From assembly GCF_009389715.1 (NCBI RefSeq), contig NC_052405.1:9403194-9467193 (forward strand): a stretch of 64,000 bases of DNA, read 5' to 3'. The position numbers were made by a program, and so were the translations under genes. Below, piece by piece: positions 10,134 through 23,414 of the stretch. This DNA comes from Phoenix dactylifera. Lineage: Eukaryota; Streptophyta; Magnoliopsida; Arecales; Arecaceae. The notes under the pieces are model-generated. The model ran no database searches. It was not told the origin of the DNA and was given only the letters and a program-made list of their open reading frames with translations. Every line of letters begins with the position of its first letter. Position 1 is the stretch's first letter.

Positions 10134-13100
10134 CTAACCACCTAACTGTACAAATCTTTGAAGATCCACCACCATGACCGTAGTGTCATCCCTATTGCCC
10201 CTACTGCAAGAGATGTCCACAAGATCTTTACAAGACTTCAAGGAGTTCTTACACCTTGTAACGACATCCACTGCCTCTTGTTCAGTTACCTAATCAATCC
10301 AAGTTCACCGAATTAGATATATTCATATACATTATCAAATCACTAATTAATAGCAGGCAAAAGTTAAACATACCTTGTCCCACAACCCATCGGAGGCCAT
10401 TATTAGAAACTCGCAATCTGGAGTTAATCTGAGCTTATTGGTCTCGGGCTCGGAGATTATCCATTCCTTCATATTCGCATCTCCAATTGCTCTAGAGACA
10501 GCAAGTGAGTCCATAACTCTCCATACTCCATTACGACAACTCACATATCCCCCCTGCCATGAATTTAGACCGACAAAAATTAGATTGATCAAGCTAACAA
10601 AGTGATACCTTAAAATGACACCTTGTGTCATTACAGCGCGCATAACATCACTCTCTTGATTACAATGCAGACGTCAGAAAAGGAACTTACAGAGCTCTCA
10701 ATTCGAATGCGCTCGTCTTCTCTTCCAGCACGATGGTCCCTTGTGAGGCCTTGTGCGACTCCTTGTTTACACATAACCACTCTGCAGTCACCAACATTGG
10801 CTACATGCAACTCTCCTTCCTTAATGAATGCAGTAGCTGCACATGCTCCACTGCTCACACCCTATCAAAGAAAATATCTATCAGATTATGTAATTTTCTC
10901 AGAAAGAATGTCATGCAGTTATATGAGCAGTTGCTGATTTGTAGTGAGATATAAATGTGATCATGCCCATGGCATCAATTCCTTGGAAGTAAATCTTCAA
11001 GCAAGGCCATCATGTATCATTGTTCACTATTTATGTTTGTAGAAGAAATTCTAGGAGCAGATACGTTAAAGAGTAATTCAGAATACTAAGAAGTTGAAAG
11101 ATCAAATGGTCTTCTCATTTCATTTCTCGATGCAACATGTGGTGGATCAACCACTACATTGTTTTAAGCAATAAAGTGAAAGACCAGAAAGTCAAGATTG
11201 TTTGTTTTTCTTTGAACATTGCTATTTCATGAACTATGAGGCCTACCATTGATGACTAGATCAATTCCTTGGAAGTAAATCTTGAAGCAAGGCCATCATG
11301 TATCATTGTTCACTATTTATTTTTGCAGAAGGCATTCTAGGAGCAGATACTTTAAAGAGTAATTCAGAATATTAAGAAGTTGAAAGATCAAATGGTCTTC
11401 TCATTTCATTTCTCGATGCACCATGTGGTGGATCAACCAGTACTTTGTTTTAAGAAATAAAGTGGAAGACCACATGGTCAAGATTGTTTGTTCTTCTTTA
11501 AACATTGCTATTTCATGAACTATATATGAGGCCTACCATTGATAACTAGATCAAGTTGGCACATGAAAGTAATGTTTAACATCACAATAAAATTAAACAT
11601 TCGTCTTTGGAATTCAACTCAAGCTCTCAACTTAAGAGAAAAAAAATGAAGACTTAGGACGTGCTTTGGTGTTGGCAGATGGGCACTATACCTGACTAAG
11701 AAATTCCTTGTCTGTGGCCAAATAGCCTGATCTAATTGCTAGTTCTAGTTGGTTTTCTTCCTTGTCTAGCTCATCAAGTGCTGCTATAATATTCTTTCCC
11801 AATTTCTTGGAGACGAAGTCCACAGCTGCGCGCCCCCCATGCCCATCAAACACTCCAAAAAAGGCCTGGAAAAGATCCAACCAAAAGAGTAAGTTGCGTG
11901 ATTATAGTGCAATTGATTCTTATATTCTGCATATATTTCATTAGAATTAGTTAATGATAAATGACTGTTCTGATATAGGTGACCTATGTGGGCTACTATA
12001 TATTATATAGATAGTTAAACTTTGTTTCTCTTTAATTTCACTGTATAATAGATAACTTGAGTATCTGAGTTTTTATGGGCATACGCAAGGCTTGATAATT
12101 TGACATTGTGTTACAAGGTACCAATTAATAAAAGACTACAAGTCTACAAGGCCTGCAAGGAGGTAAAGTCAAGACGAGAACTCACGAAATATTGATGCTT
12201 CCAAAACCATCAAACTCATGCTGATATGTTTTTTTTTTTTTTTTTTCGGTACAACAGCTGCTCATACCATCATAGCATAAGTGCAGCAAGCAGAATCAGT
12301 CTTATATGTTTCTTTTTAAGAGAGATAAACTATGCACAAATAGTCGAAACTCTAACATTAACAAATAGTATAGGTATTATGGCATCATAGTGTTTAGTAT
12401 AATCACAAATGAAATACCTTAGAAAATGAAAGATTTTATGAGGTTTAAAAATTAGTAAATTTTGGAAAAATCAGTAGACTCCTGCATGGCAAAATCTGAA
12501 GGCATCTGAAAGGCAACTTAAGAACATCTAGAGCAATTTTAAATCCTAGTATTATATCTTACTCGTGGGAGTGCTTACACTCCTTCCGAGTTCTCGGGGT
12601 AAAAAAAAAAATTTACTTTTTTAACTGTGTCCTAATATATCTTTTGAAAAGAAATGGCATTCTAATAGCTTTACGTTATTTAAAAAAAGACAGAAGGGAA
12701 GAAAACAAAACACCCACGGGTTTACCTGTTTTGAGTCTCCATGAACGTTGGTTATAACCCCATAGCCATCTTCCATCACATGTCTCTGCCCTCTTCTACT
12801 AACCAAACAAAATCCACTTCCCTCGACCTCCAATTCTTTCTCAGCTGCATTCTTTTTCTTAGATGCCTCAGCAAACTCCGAGCTCACGCAAGTTTCAGGT
12901 ATCACCAACTTTGCCGGTCTCTTTCTCGTCCTACGTGGTGCCTTCTCTTCATGCACCTTGCTTGGTGACAAGGCATCCAGTTCTGAAATCTTCACCATAG
13001 ATTGGCCTTCTTCTCTACCCTCAAAATTCTCATGCTTGCGGCCTTCAATATGCATCAATATGGAAACCTTCGAATCAAAATCTCGGGGAGTAGAAAGTGA

Positions 13101-13391
13101 AACCTGTTCCCCGTTGAAACTTCCAGCCTTCAAAGTCGGCTCCTTCTTCTCCAATGCTAAATTCTGCTGCAGGCATCCTTTTGGCGCATAAACTGAGCTC
13201 TTTGATCCTGAAACAACCAATTGTTCGACTAGCACATCCTCCTCGGGGTGCAGCTTACGATCTGAAGCCTCCTTCAACCGCTTACTCGCGAGAGCATGCG
13301 GCTCCCTGAGCCGCTTCCAGGAGAGAGCAGGATGAGGAGGTGAAGGAGGAGGAGGAGAGGCATGCGTAGGAGAATTGGTGCAAAGAGCCAT
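10134..13391 (-). CDS. Protein phosphatase 2C, AP2C/PP2C25-type MAPK phosphatase
   Basis: Five exons, all junctions in frame: 13391-12726, 11865-11692, 10861-10691, 10553-10374 and 10289-10134; 448 residues, stop TAG at 10136-10134. This is a Mg/Mn-dependent Ser/Thr phosphatase. A basic docking motif [10 protein letters not shown] (about 156-165) fits the kinase-interaction motif by which AP2C proteins bind and dephosphorylate stress MAP kinases. The catalytic domain follows with the expected landmarks: [79 protein letters not shown] and [13 protein letters not shown]; the metal-binding aspartates are intact. The start chosen is [12 protein letters not shown], which resembles the AP2C N-terminus. 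An in-frame ATG at 13469 has a better context and would add 26 residues with a hydrophobic stretch. The ATG at 13628 lies too close to the TATA box to be in the mRNA. Intron 2 contains a 286-bp tandem duplication. Confidence 0.93.
10974..11550. repeat. Tandem duplication inside a PP2C intron
   Basis: Two head-to-tail copies of a segment of about 286 bp, 10974-11259 and 11260-11550. Each begins ATCAATTCCTTGGAAGTAA and ends near GAGGCCTACCATTGAT.ACTAG. The copies differ at scattered positions and by a short TATA insertion. A third copy seems to start (ATCAAGTTGGC) but does not continue. It is entirely intronic. Confidence 0.9.
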
Positions 13392-13642
13392 GGAGACGGC
13401 CTTTCTAACCACGTGGAATATATGTACAAGAAAGTAAATGAATAACAAGAACTCGACAGGATCTACCATGTCTGATGGCCTTCTTCCTCCTTTGCTTTCT
13501 CCTTTAGCTTCAGGTTCTTCAAGACACCTTGGGGGAGATTTTGTGGAATGGGATTTTCCAGCTTCTATCCTTGGGATGAAGATCAAAGACTCGTTTTCTA
13601 TTCGAGGACGAGTCTTTTGGTCAGACAAGGAGAGGGGGGATG

Positions 13643-13650
13643 CTTTATAG
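13643..13650 (-). promoter_or_regulatory. Probable TATA box of the PP2C gene
   Basis: The minus strand reads CTATAAAG in a C-rich context typical of plant promoters (CCCACCCTCTATAAAGCATC). Transcription would start about 25-35 bases downstream, near 13615, giving a 5' leader of 150-220 nt depending on the start codon. Confidence 0.6.
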
Positions 13651-16600
13651 AGGGTGGGGAAGGCGTGAAGGAGTGATTTGGGTATGGTGGTTGACTAGTC
13701 GACGAGATCCCAGAATTATACAGTTCGTAAGTCTTATTGGAAAGCAATGATAAAAGAGAGGGTGGAAGGCTTCAATGCTAAGGAAATGGTCGGCAAGGCA
13801 AGAGGACGTGGGATTGTGGGAACCGGTCGCGACTCGCGTGAGGGGAACTGCAAGTGATCGGCGATTATTTGCCCCAGGAGAGGGGCATATAACGTTAGAG
13901 CTAAGGAGTACAAGCCGGACTGGGTTATTGTATAATTTTGCGAATCGGTCATTTTGATGTGATACAAATGCTGTCGTCTTCTCCGGTTGCCGACTAAACT
14001 TGAAATCATCGAAAAAATTAAGACAGTCTTTGATTCGGGGATAAAGCAGGGTTAAGGGTTCCCAAATAGCTACCAACTATTAAACTGATAGAAATAGTTT
14101 CAATTGGAGGTTAACTATTGTAATAAAGCTTGCTTATGCCAAGCATAATTATTCAAAAGAGATAATTGTTATAACTTTTGTCTGTATGATAGCATAATTT
14201 ATCCTACATTTTTTTTGTTCGATCAAGAAAAATTCTTTTAATCTATAGTTATTCCAAAAATTATAGTCGAATTAAAAATAACCTTTGAAAAAACTATTTT
14301 TAGTAGGCTTGACTATTTCTATTTTATTTTATATTATTCTCGAAGCAAACACAACTTACAACTTGACATTTATTTATAAAAGATTTTGAAGCATTTAACT
14401 AGGTAAACGATTAGCATAGCGGGAGAACTTATTCTTTACAAATGTAAAAAGGTTTTCTAGAAATCTCATGTAAGTTGACTTATAGTACTATGCTTGATTA
14501 GAATATGACAATGTAATTTTAGGTTAACGTAAATTGGATCTTAGTCTTGAGTGATTGAATGCTACTTAAGTCCAGCCTAAATTAGTGAAACAACATTGCC
14601 AACCCAATCGAACCTAAATATAACTTGTATATTTATGTGTACGTTCGTGTGACAGAGAGATAAGCTACAAATGAACCCAACATAAACAAACCTAGCCAGA
14701 AATAATTTGAAACATAAAATCAAAATCTAACTCAAAATGCAATTTAATTTGACCCAATCTAATCCAACTTATGTTTAAGATCGAGAACTTAGTAGTTAAT
14801 TCATTTTAGGATTTAGACGATCAAATCACTTCTTAAGTCAAGCAGGTTTAGGATTAAATCATATACAAGCTGTATTAAGCCTATTTTTGGTTGTTATCCA
14901 TTCCCGGTCTACCCAAGTTGTACCTAAGCTCAAAATTAACCTATTGTAAGAAGACAACTTGGACTCAAATCAAGCTCCATCCAACCATGGTCCAACTTGG
15001 CTAAACCAAGCTTCTCTCAATACCCCAAACAAAAAAAAAAAAAGCAAAAAGATTAGCACTACATCCAGGAGACTAAGACCATTTCCATTTCCCATCACAA
15101 GTTGCTTCCAGAACCTTGCCTTCGCCTACCAAAGGATGTCACTGGTTGTTGAACATGGGAATAAATATCCATATGTTATTCATAAATTTTGTATTTTTAT
15201 ACTTGGTTTATACAAGCATAGGCTTTGGCCTGGGAACGGTTCGTAGTTGGCAACGGATCCCGTCGCGTGTCAATCGCCGAGGAATTGGCGTTCCAGAAGG
15301 ATAAGGCCGAGAGGTGACGTCTTCGTCAGAGGCCGTTGATTTTATCCTCTCTCTCTCTCTAACGGCAAGATGCCGACGTCGTGTGCACAGCAGTCGGCGC
15401 CCGCACCCACATGCGTGTCCCAACGGCTAGTTTCGGGCCGCCCGTGTCGGTGACTCAGTCAACCGGCTTGACCCGGTCGCCAATTTGCAGTCATCGCCGT
15501 AGCCGTTGCGGGACCCGCAATGCTTGAAACGTTCTAATGGTCTTCCAACAAATGAATTCACGTGGAATGATGACTGCATCAAGCTAAATCCACGGGCCCC
15601 CTGGTTTCTTTCTGGTTCCTCTGTTTTGGACTTTTATGGATTGGTTTTCAGCAAAATCACACAGCCTTAGTTTTGAGTTTTTCTTTTTAGAAAAATGAAT
15701 ATAGCTTTGCGTTCTATCTTTCTAAAACAATTTACTAGTCTCTGTTTTAATTTTATGGTGGTGTTGTACTGTTGTAAGTCTTAGTAGAATGATTTAGCTT
15801 GTAAGTTCTTATGTAATGCTCATCGTTGCGCACTGCCATGACAGAGTGATGGATTAGATCTAATGATCGCATATGAATCATGTCCGAGTTAGGATTACTG
15901 GATCATTATCTTGGCATTCATTTGAAGTTGCAAGTTAGGTATCAACCTTCCATCTTGTTCCGATTTATCTAGTGCAATTAGTAGCTAAATAATCTGACAA
16001 TGAATTGTTTTTTAAGTATTTGATCATGTAATTATAATGCCAGACCCTGCTTGAACAAGATAGTTTCAAGCTCCTATTCATCTATTGTTAAGAGTATTAA
16101 GAAAATAATTGTCATAGAGAAAAGCTAAGGCAGTATTCATATTGTAAAAAAAAAAACAGAAGCTTGTTGGTTCCACGTATATCTCATTCATATGAAACCA
16201 GCCATTTAGGATCTTCCAATCAGCTTGTCATATTGCTTTATTTACCTTTGAATAGCAAATAAGCTTCTGAAATTTGGATTAGCATATTGATAATATTCGA
16301 GACAAAATATTGTTGCAAACTGAACCCATTTACTCGCAGTTGTATATATTACTAGAGTATTACACATAAATCCACAGCCTAAAAGCTTTAGAGCATAAAG
16401 AGAGAGAAAGGGGGGAGGGAGCTTTTTCCTGAATATGTTTCACTCCTGACTTTTGTACATCAAGCTTGGATGGAAGCTTATGTATTGGAGTTTCTCTATG
16501 AAACTTACAATAAATAAGCCACCCACTGACTCAATCTATTCATCCAACTCATAGCATTTAATTGCCCAGCCTTTTGACTTTTCAATTACCAAGCCAGGTG

Positions 16601-16706
16601 CTCCTTTTATGCTCGATATGCTAAAATGTGAAAGAGTTAGGTAGTCAAAAAGATACGAGCTTGCCCACTTTGAGTACTCTTGTATTAGGCATTAAATCCC
16701 AATGTT
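13651..16706. other. Intergenic; includes a CpG-rich block without ORF
   Basis: No gene was supported. About 15230-15540 is distinctly CpG-rich against AT-rich surroundings and contains promoter-type words (TGACGTC, TGACTCAGTCAAC, a CT run), but no coding sequence follows on either side. The rest is AT-rich, ending in the TAACA target site of the copia element. Confidence 0.5.
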
Positions 16707-16711
16707 TAACA

Positions 16712-17442
16712 TGTGGAAAAAAATTAAATTGGCTCGCGGTTTATTGAATTGGAAACGCCCAACGGGCGTTCTTTTTTTTTTTTTTTTGGATTAAATGGGC
16801 ACGTGCCAGTGGGCGCCAACTGGCATCCGCGGGCGCACGTTGCCCACGTTCGACATCTGCCAAAAAGACCATTTTGCCCCGTTAAAATTCCCTATATAAA
16901 CTCCTCTATTTCATCGCTTTTCTAATACGAAAAATTACTAAAAAATAGTAGAAAAATTCTGAAGAAATTCTTCCTCCTCTTAGCCACTTTTGATTTTTGT
17001 TTTTATTCAGTTTATTTTATTCTTTCATTTCGCTCTTTGCTGGATCTGCAAGTCCGATCGGATTCGCTTCGACTTCTTTCGAGACGTGCCGAAGAATAAG
17101 TTGTAGAGTCATCGTATCTCAGAGGAGGATTGCCGGAAAACCCGTACATGGGGCCAAATACTTCTTTGAGACAGCGTCTACGCGCTTCGACCTGCCTTCA
17201 ATCAGGCTAATTTCTTCTACTTTTATTTTTTAATTTAATATTAGTAAATCTGTAGGATTTGAAATTCTATAATATAAATTTATTAAATGCATAGATTTAT
17301 TTTGGGCTAGTTTAGATTTATTTTGTATTAAAATAGAATTATTTGGATGTCGAATGATATACATGTATATTATTCCCTTTAAGATTTTTCATTAATTGAA
17401 CTTATAGATTTATTTGTTTAGTTAGGTGATATATTGCTAACA
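16712..17442 (+). repeat. 5' LTR of the copia element
   Basis: 731 bp, TG...CA. It contains a likely promoter CCTATATAAACTCCTC near 16890 and is closely similar to 22669-23414. Differences from the 3' LTR include missing bases near GCGGTTTATTGAA and an extra stretch of about 40 bases just before the CTAACA end. Confidence 0.92.
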
Positions 17443-18281
17443 ATCCAAAGAAGTATTTGTTTATTTTTTTAGTAATATATAATTCATTAAATCCTTTATT
17501 GCAATTGTGGCATATTAGATTTTAATTGCAATAATCATTTTTGCTTGTACATAATTAATAATAAATTATTTGAAAGAGGTAATAATTTGATTAACCTCCA
17601 AGAGGCTTATTATACCTCCATTTGGACTCCTCAAGGAGTAATTTCCAGATCTCATTCAAACGAAAAATTCGAAAATTGGCTAATACATAATAATTAATTT
17701 AAAGAATTGACTTATTAAATCTCAATCAATTATTCTAATAAAGGAATAAATCTTTTAATTCGTTGAATTGACATTTTAGATCTTAATTACAATAATTGAT
17801 TTGCCATAAAATTAGTAATCAATTATTCTAAGAAGGCAATAAATCAATTCTAACATATAATTCATTAAATTTACATTTTAAATTTCAATTAAAATAATTG
17901 ACTTGCTACTACTAAATTAGTAATCAATCATTGCTAATTCGGAAAATTCAAACGAAAAATTCTAAAATTAGTTAATCCACAATATCTAATTTATGTTTGC
18001 ACTTATATTATTCTAAAAATTGAATTTGTGTGATTTCTAGTGACTATATCCACTAACTAATAGTGTCTAAGAAAGCTTGTTAAAAAGGTATATGTGCCTA
18101 AGAAAGGCTGGTACTTAGGTGAGCCTAGTGCTCCACCACCGATCTGGAGCTGATCTGGCTATTAGTTTTTTGGATATATCAATTAGACATCCATAGTTCA
18201 ATATAAATATTAGTGCAAACTTTTGATATAGATTTTTTGCTTTCATTCAGATTTCTGTCTCTATTCTATAACCTTGATCCT

Positions 18282-21200
18282 ATGGCCTCAAACACTAGTG
18301 ACCATCTTAGTACCAAACCTGAAAAATTTGATGGCCATAACTTTAGGAGGTGGCAGAACCAAATGCGGTTCTGGCTCACCATATTAGGGTTAATCTCAGC
18401 CATAGGTGAAACTACTACTAAAGTTGATAACGGGTCCAACCCAACTACCTCTTCCAACACTGAATATTCTGCCTCCACTAGCACGCCTTCTAAGACACCT
18501 GATGAGATAGATTATCATTGTATCCATAGAATCCTAGGTGCTCTTTCTGAGAGGCTATATGATATCTATTACACAGCCAAGAGTGCCAAAGAACTCTGAG
18601 ACACCCTAGATAGCAAATATGGTCTTGATGATGCTGGGGTAAAGAGGTTCAAGGCCTCCGACTTCAATAATTTTAGGATGGTGGACTCAAATCCTATGAA
18701 CGACCAAATCCATGATTTTGAAACCCTGATCCACCAGCTTAGGGCTAATTGAACCAATTTGGATGAATCATTTCAGGTAGCCAGTCTGATAGATAAACTA
18801 CCTACTTCCTGGTCTGATTTTGCTAAGTTCCTTAGCCATACCCAAGAAATTCTCATCCTAACCCAAGTCTTGAACTCCATTAGGACTGAAGAGCAACACA
18901 GGCTCAGGAGTAATACCTTTACTGGACCCAAGAATAATGCATATAATGTAGAGGCCCCTCCTAAGAAAAATCAGAACTGACCCTTCCGTAAAAATTTCAA
19001 AAAAAAACCCTACAACCCTAGAAACCCTAACCACCACTATAATAGGAAACCTATTCAATTCCATAAGTAGAAGAAGAAGAAAGAGGAAGGTGGTGCTCGT
19101 TTCTGTTATGTGTGTGGTCGGACCAACTATTTGTCTCCCCAGTGCTTCTATAAGAAGGTTGCACCTCTTCAATCTAAGAAAAAGGGTCCACACACAACCA
19201 GTGCTCAAGTCAATATAGTGACTTCCAGCGCTGGCTCCTCTGAGACAGCTTTCAGGTCTGTTTCCTTCACTCCTGAAGTTAACATGACTTTACAAACACT
19301 TGATTAGTGGATTGATACCGGAGCTGGTATTCATATTTGTTCGGATCGCTCCTGGTTTTCTTCTTACCAGATCTCAAGTGAGGAGCTGTGATCATAGCAA
19401 ACAGCTCGGAGGCGCGTGTACTAGGAGTAGGACGTGCGGACTTAAAGCTTACCTCTGAAAAAATTTTGTTACTGCACGGCGTCCATGATATTCCAGTTGT
19501 TAAGAGAAACCTCATTAGTGGTTTCTTGCTTGTCCAGCAAGGCTTTCGTCTTGTTTCTGAGTCAAATAAGGTTGTAACTCTCATGGTATAATGTTTATTG
19601 GAACAGAATTTCTTAGTGAAGGATTGTTCAAGTTGAATGTAATAGCTCTTTCAAAAAATAAAAATCCTTTGATTATGAATATAGAACCCCCTTCTATTTG
19701 GCATGGTAGATTAGGTCATGTAAATTATAATTCAATTAAGTAACTTATGAACCTAAATCTAATACCAAAAAGTGATCTTAAGAACCATGAGAAATGTCAA
19801 ATTTGTGTAGAAGCCAAACTCCCTAGGAAGCCTTTTAAATCCATTAATAGAGATTTATATCTATTAGAGTTGATCCATAGTGATGTTTGTGATTCTGGTA
19901 GAACTTCTAGGGGAGGTAACAGATATTTTGTGACCTTCATAGATGATTTATCCAAATTCTGTTATATCTATCTAATTAAAATCAATGATGAGGTGCTCAG
20001 CAAATTTAAAATTTTTAAGATTGAAGCTGAGAACCAACAAGAAAAGAAAATTAAAATTGTTATATCAGATCGGGGAGGTGAATATACATCCAATGATATA
20101 ACTCAATTTTGTGAAGATCATGGAATCATTCATGAAGTGACTGCATCCTATTCTCCCTAATCAAATGGAGTAGCAGAAAGGAAGAATAGGACTTTAATGG
20201 ATATGGTTAACTCTATGCTTATAAGCTCAGGAGTACCAGAGAATTTGTGGGGGGAAGCTTTAGTTTTAGCCTGTTATATCCTTAATAGAATTCCTTCTAA
20301 AAATAATGATCTTACCCCATATGAAGTTTGGAAACATAGAAAACCTAATCTTAGCTATTTAAGTGTGGGGGTGCTTGGCAAAAGTAAAAATACCTGATTT
20401 TAAAAGAAAGAAACTAGGACCTAAAACAGTGGATGCTATATTCATAGGTTATGCAGCCAATAGTAATGCCAATAGATTTCTGATGATTAATTCAAAAGAA
20501 AGTGATATTAGTAACAACACCATCATAGAAGCCAAAGATGTAACATATTCATAGGAGTAAAAGATCCAGGGTAGAGAAAACATTTGGAGATGACTTCTAT
20601 ACTTTTCTTATAGAAGACTCTCCAACTACCTTTGAGGATGAAATGAAATCCGTAGATTCACCTTTTTGGAGAGAAGCTGTGGACAATGAGATGCAGTCAA
20701 TCATCCAAAATCATATTTGAGAATTGATTGATCTTCTCCTGGCTGTAAAACTATAGGGTGCAAATAGATCTTTAAGAAGATAAATTTAAGCTAGATTAGT
20801 TGCCAAGGGTTTTACTCAGAGACCTGGGGTAGATTTCTTTGATGTTTATGCACCTGTAGCTAAGATTACTACTATTAAGATCCTTATAGCATTAGCCTCC
20901 ATTTATAGATCAGTGATTCATCATATGGATGTTAAGACAGCTTTTCTAAATGGAGACTTAAATGAAGAAATTTATATGGACCAACCAGAGGGATTTAAAA
21001 CCCCAAGCCAAGAAAATAAAGTTTGCAGACTAGTCAGATTTTTTTATGGTCTCAAACAAGCACCCAAGCAATGGCACTTGAAATTTGATGAAACCATACT
21101 GACATTTATATTTGAAATCAATAGTAGAGACGAATGTATATACCACAAGAGAGTTGGACACAAATTTGTGATCTTGTGCCTCTATGTAGATGATTTACTG

Positions 21201-22130
21201 ATCTTTGGGACAAATCTTCAGATAATTGATGAAGTAAAATAATTTTTAAGTCATAAGTTTGATATGAAAGACTTGGGACAAGCTGACTTAATTTTAAATA
21301 CCAAAATAATTAGAAATCGAAATAGTATTGAGTTATCCCAAAGTCATTATGTTGATAAAATACTCAATAAATTCAATTATACCGATTGTCAGCCTGTCTC
21401 TACTCCATTTGATCCCTCTACTCATCTTAAGAAGAACTAAGGAACTCCTGTCCTTCAAAGTCTATATGCTCAAATCATAGGCTCACTAGGATTCCTAACA
21501 AATTACACCAGGCCAGACATAGCATATGCTGTAAATAGACTTAGCAGATATACTGTTAATCCAAATAGAGATCACTGGACAGCATTAGAAAGGATCCTTA
21601 GGTATCTTAAGGGTACCAAGTCCTATAATTTGCATTTTAGTGGATTTCCAGCTGTTCTAGAAGGCTATAGTGATGCCAATTGGATCAGTGACACCTTATA
21701 TGTTAAATCCACCACAGGATATGTCTTTCTTCTAGGAGGAGCTGCTGTGTCTTGGAAATCTACCAAACAAACTTTGATATCTGGGAATACTATGGAGTCT
21801 GAACTGATAGCTTTAGACACTACTAGCACTGAGGCTGAGTGGCTCAGAGATCTACTAATAGATCTCTGTATAAATGAGTCACCTTTACTACCTGTCTCCT
21901 TACATTGTGACTGTAAATCTGTAATAGATAAATGCAACCAAGAAAATTCTAATGTAAAAATGAACAGGCACTTAAAAGTACGTCATAAATCATTAAGATA
22001 TAAATTGAAAAATAATAGTATTGCATTGAATTTTGTAAAATCAGAAAATAATTTGGCTGATCAGCTTACAAAAGGTTTATCTAGAACAATGGTTCTAGAG
22101 TCGTCGAGGGGGATGGGGCTTAGCCTATAA
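18282..22130 (+). pseudogene. Copia gag-pol remnant
   Basis: Gag starts at ATG 18282 with KFDGHNFRRWQNQM, a common copia gag signature, and includes a zinc-knuckle-like CYVCGRTNYLSPQC in which the usual His is Tyr. Protease shows DTGAG near 19315. Integrase includes WHGRLGHVN (about 19697), a LIHSDVC catalytic segment and GVAERKNRT. Reverse transcriptase includes DVKTAFLNGDL and the YVDD catalytic motif near 21184. RNase H has GYSDANW and ends with [10 protein letters not shown]. In-frame stops occur at 18597, 18750, 18978, 19068, 19305, 19741, 20158, 20718, 21240 and 21438, with frame changes near 19385 and 20370 and missing sequence around 20560-20800. No functional protein can be made. Confidence 0.92.
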
Positions 22131-22668
22131 AGATAGATCACCACAGTGGGAACCCAACCTTAAAAAGTTCAATGGGTAGAAACAAACCGGAGTGTGACTA
22201 AGAGGAGCACTATTTCATGTTTTCCTCATCCCTATGGCGTTAGTGCTCATAAAAGCAAGCGGTAGGATGAGTTTGTTTGTATAACTCTTAATGAGTCCGA
22301 GACCCAAGAGGCAGGAACCTCCTTACTAGCTTCCTTATTAGGACTCACCTATATGTGCAGTCATAAGGCCGCGATTATGGAAAAATGGCGATTTCCTAAA
22401 AAGCACATGATAGATACCTGCGCATGGCCATATTAGCGCAATCCGCTTAGAACCCAGATCGGGCTATATTATGTGTGCTATTGATTTATTCTAAGTAATG
22501 GACCGAGGTTCGAGGTTAAGACCACCTTGGCTCCACAGATGTAATCAATTGTCACTAAGTGAAGGTTCAAACCGAAAGGTACCTACACCTATTACATAAT
22601 ATAGGATATCCAGCATTTTGTTTTGATTTTAAAAATTATTATAAAAAAATTTAATTTTTGTGGAGGAT
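22131..22668 (+). other. Non-coding 3' region of the copia element
   Basis: Lies between the end of the RNase H remnant and the 3' LTR. It is non-coding and ends with the putative polypurine tract (GTGGAGGAT). Confidence 0.7.
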
Positions 22669-23414
22669 TGTGGAAAAAAATTAAATGGGCATGCGGTTTA
22701 TTGAACCGCGTGCTTGTTTGAATTGGAAATGCCCAACGGGCATTCTTTTTTTTTTGGATTAAATGGGCATGCGCCAGCAGGCGCCCGCTGGCGCACGTTG
22801 CCCACATTCGCGTGAAGAGCACGGACACGTCCGCCAAAATGACCATTTTGCCCCCATTAAAAATTCCTATATAAACCCCTCTATTTCATCTCTTTTCTAA
22901 CACGAAAAATTATAGAAAAATTCTGAAGAAATTCTTTCTCCTCTTAGCCACTTTTGATTTTTATTTTTATTCAGTTTATTTTATTCAGTTTATTTTATTT
23001 TATTTTTTTTTAATTTTTATTCAGTTTATTTTATTCTTTTCATTCCGCTCTTTGCTGGATCTGCAAGTCCGATCGGGTTCGCTTTGACTTCTTCCGAGAC
23101 GTGCCGAAGAAGAAGTTGTAGGGTCGTCGTATCTCAGAGGAAGATTGTCGGAAGACCCGTACGTGGGGGCAAATACTTTTTTGGGACAGCGTCTACGCGC
23201 TTCGACCTGCCTTTAATCAGACTAATTTCTTCTACTTTTATTTTTTAATTTAATATTAGTAGATCTGTAGGATTTGAAATTCTATAATATAAATTTATTA
23301 AATGCATAAATTTATTTTGTGCTAGATTAGATTTATTTTGCATTAAAATAAAATTATTTGGATGCCGAATGATATGCATGTATATTATTCCCTTTAAGAT
23401 TTTTATTGCTAACA
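22669..23414 (+). repeat. 3' LTR of the copia element
   Basis: 746 bp, TGTGG...CTAACA. It has extra bases after GGTTTATTGAA and an expanded TTTATT-rich run near 22970-23035, and lacks about 40 bases present near the end of the 5' LTR. It carries the same TATATAAACCCCTC promoter word. Confidence 0.92.

Noticed and set aside
13645..14076. 143-codon open frame upstream of the PP2C gene
   Set aside because: It is composed of promoter sequence, including the TATA box, with no protein-like motifs.
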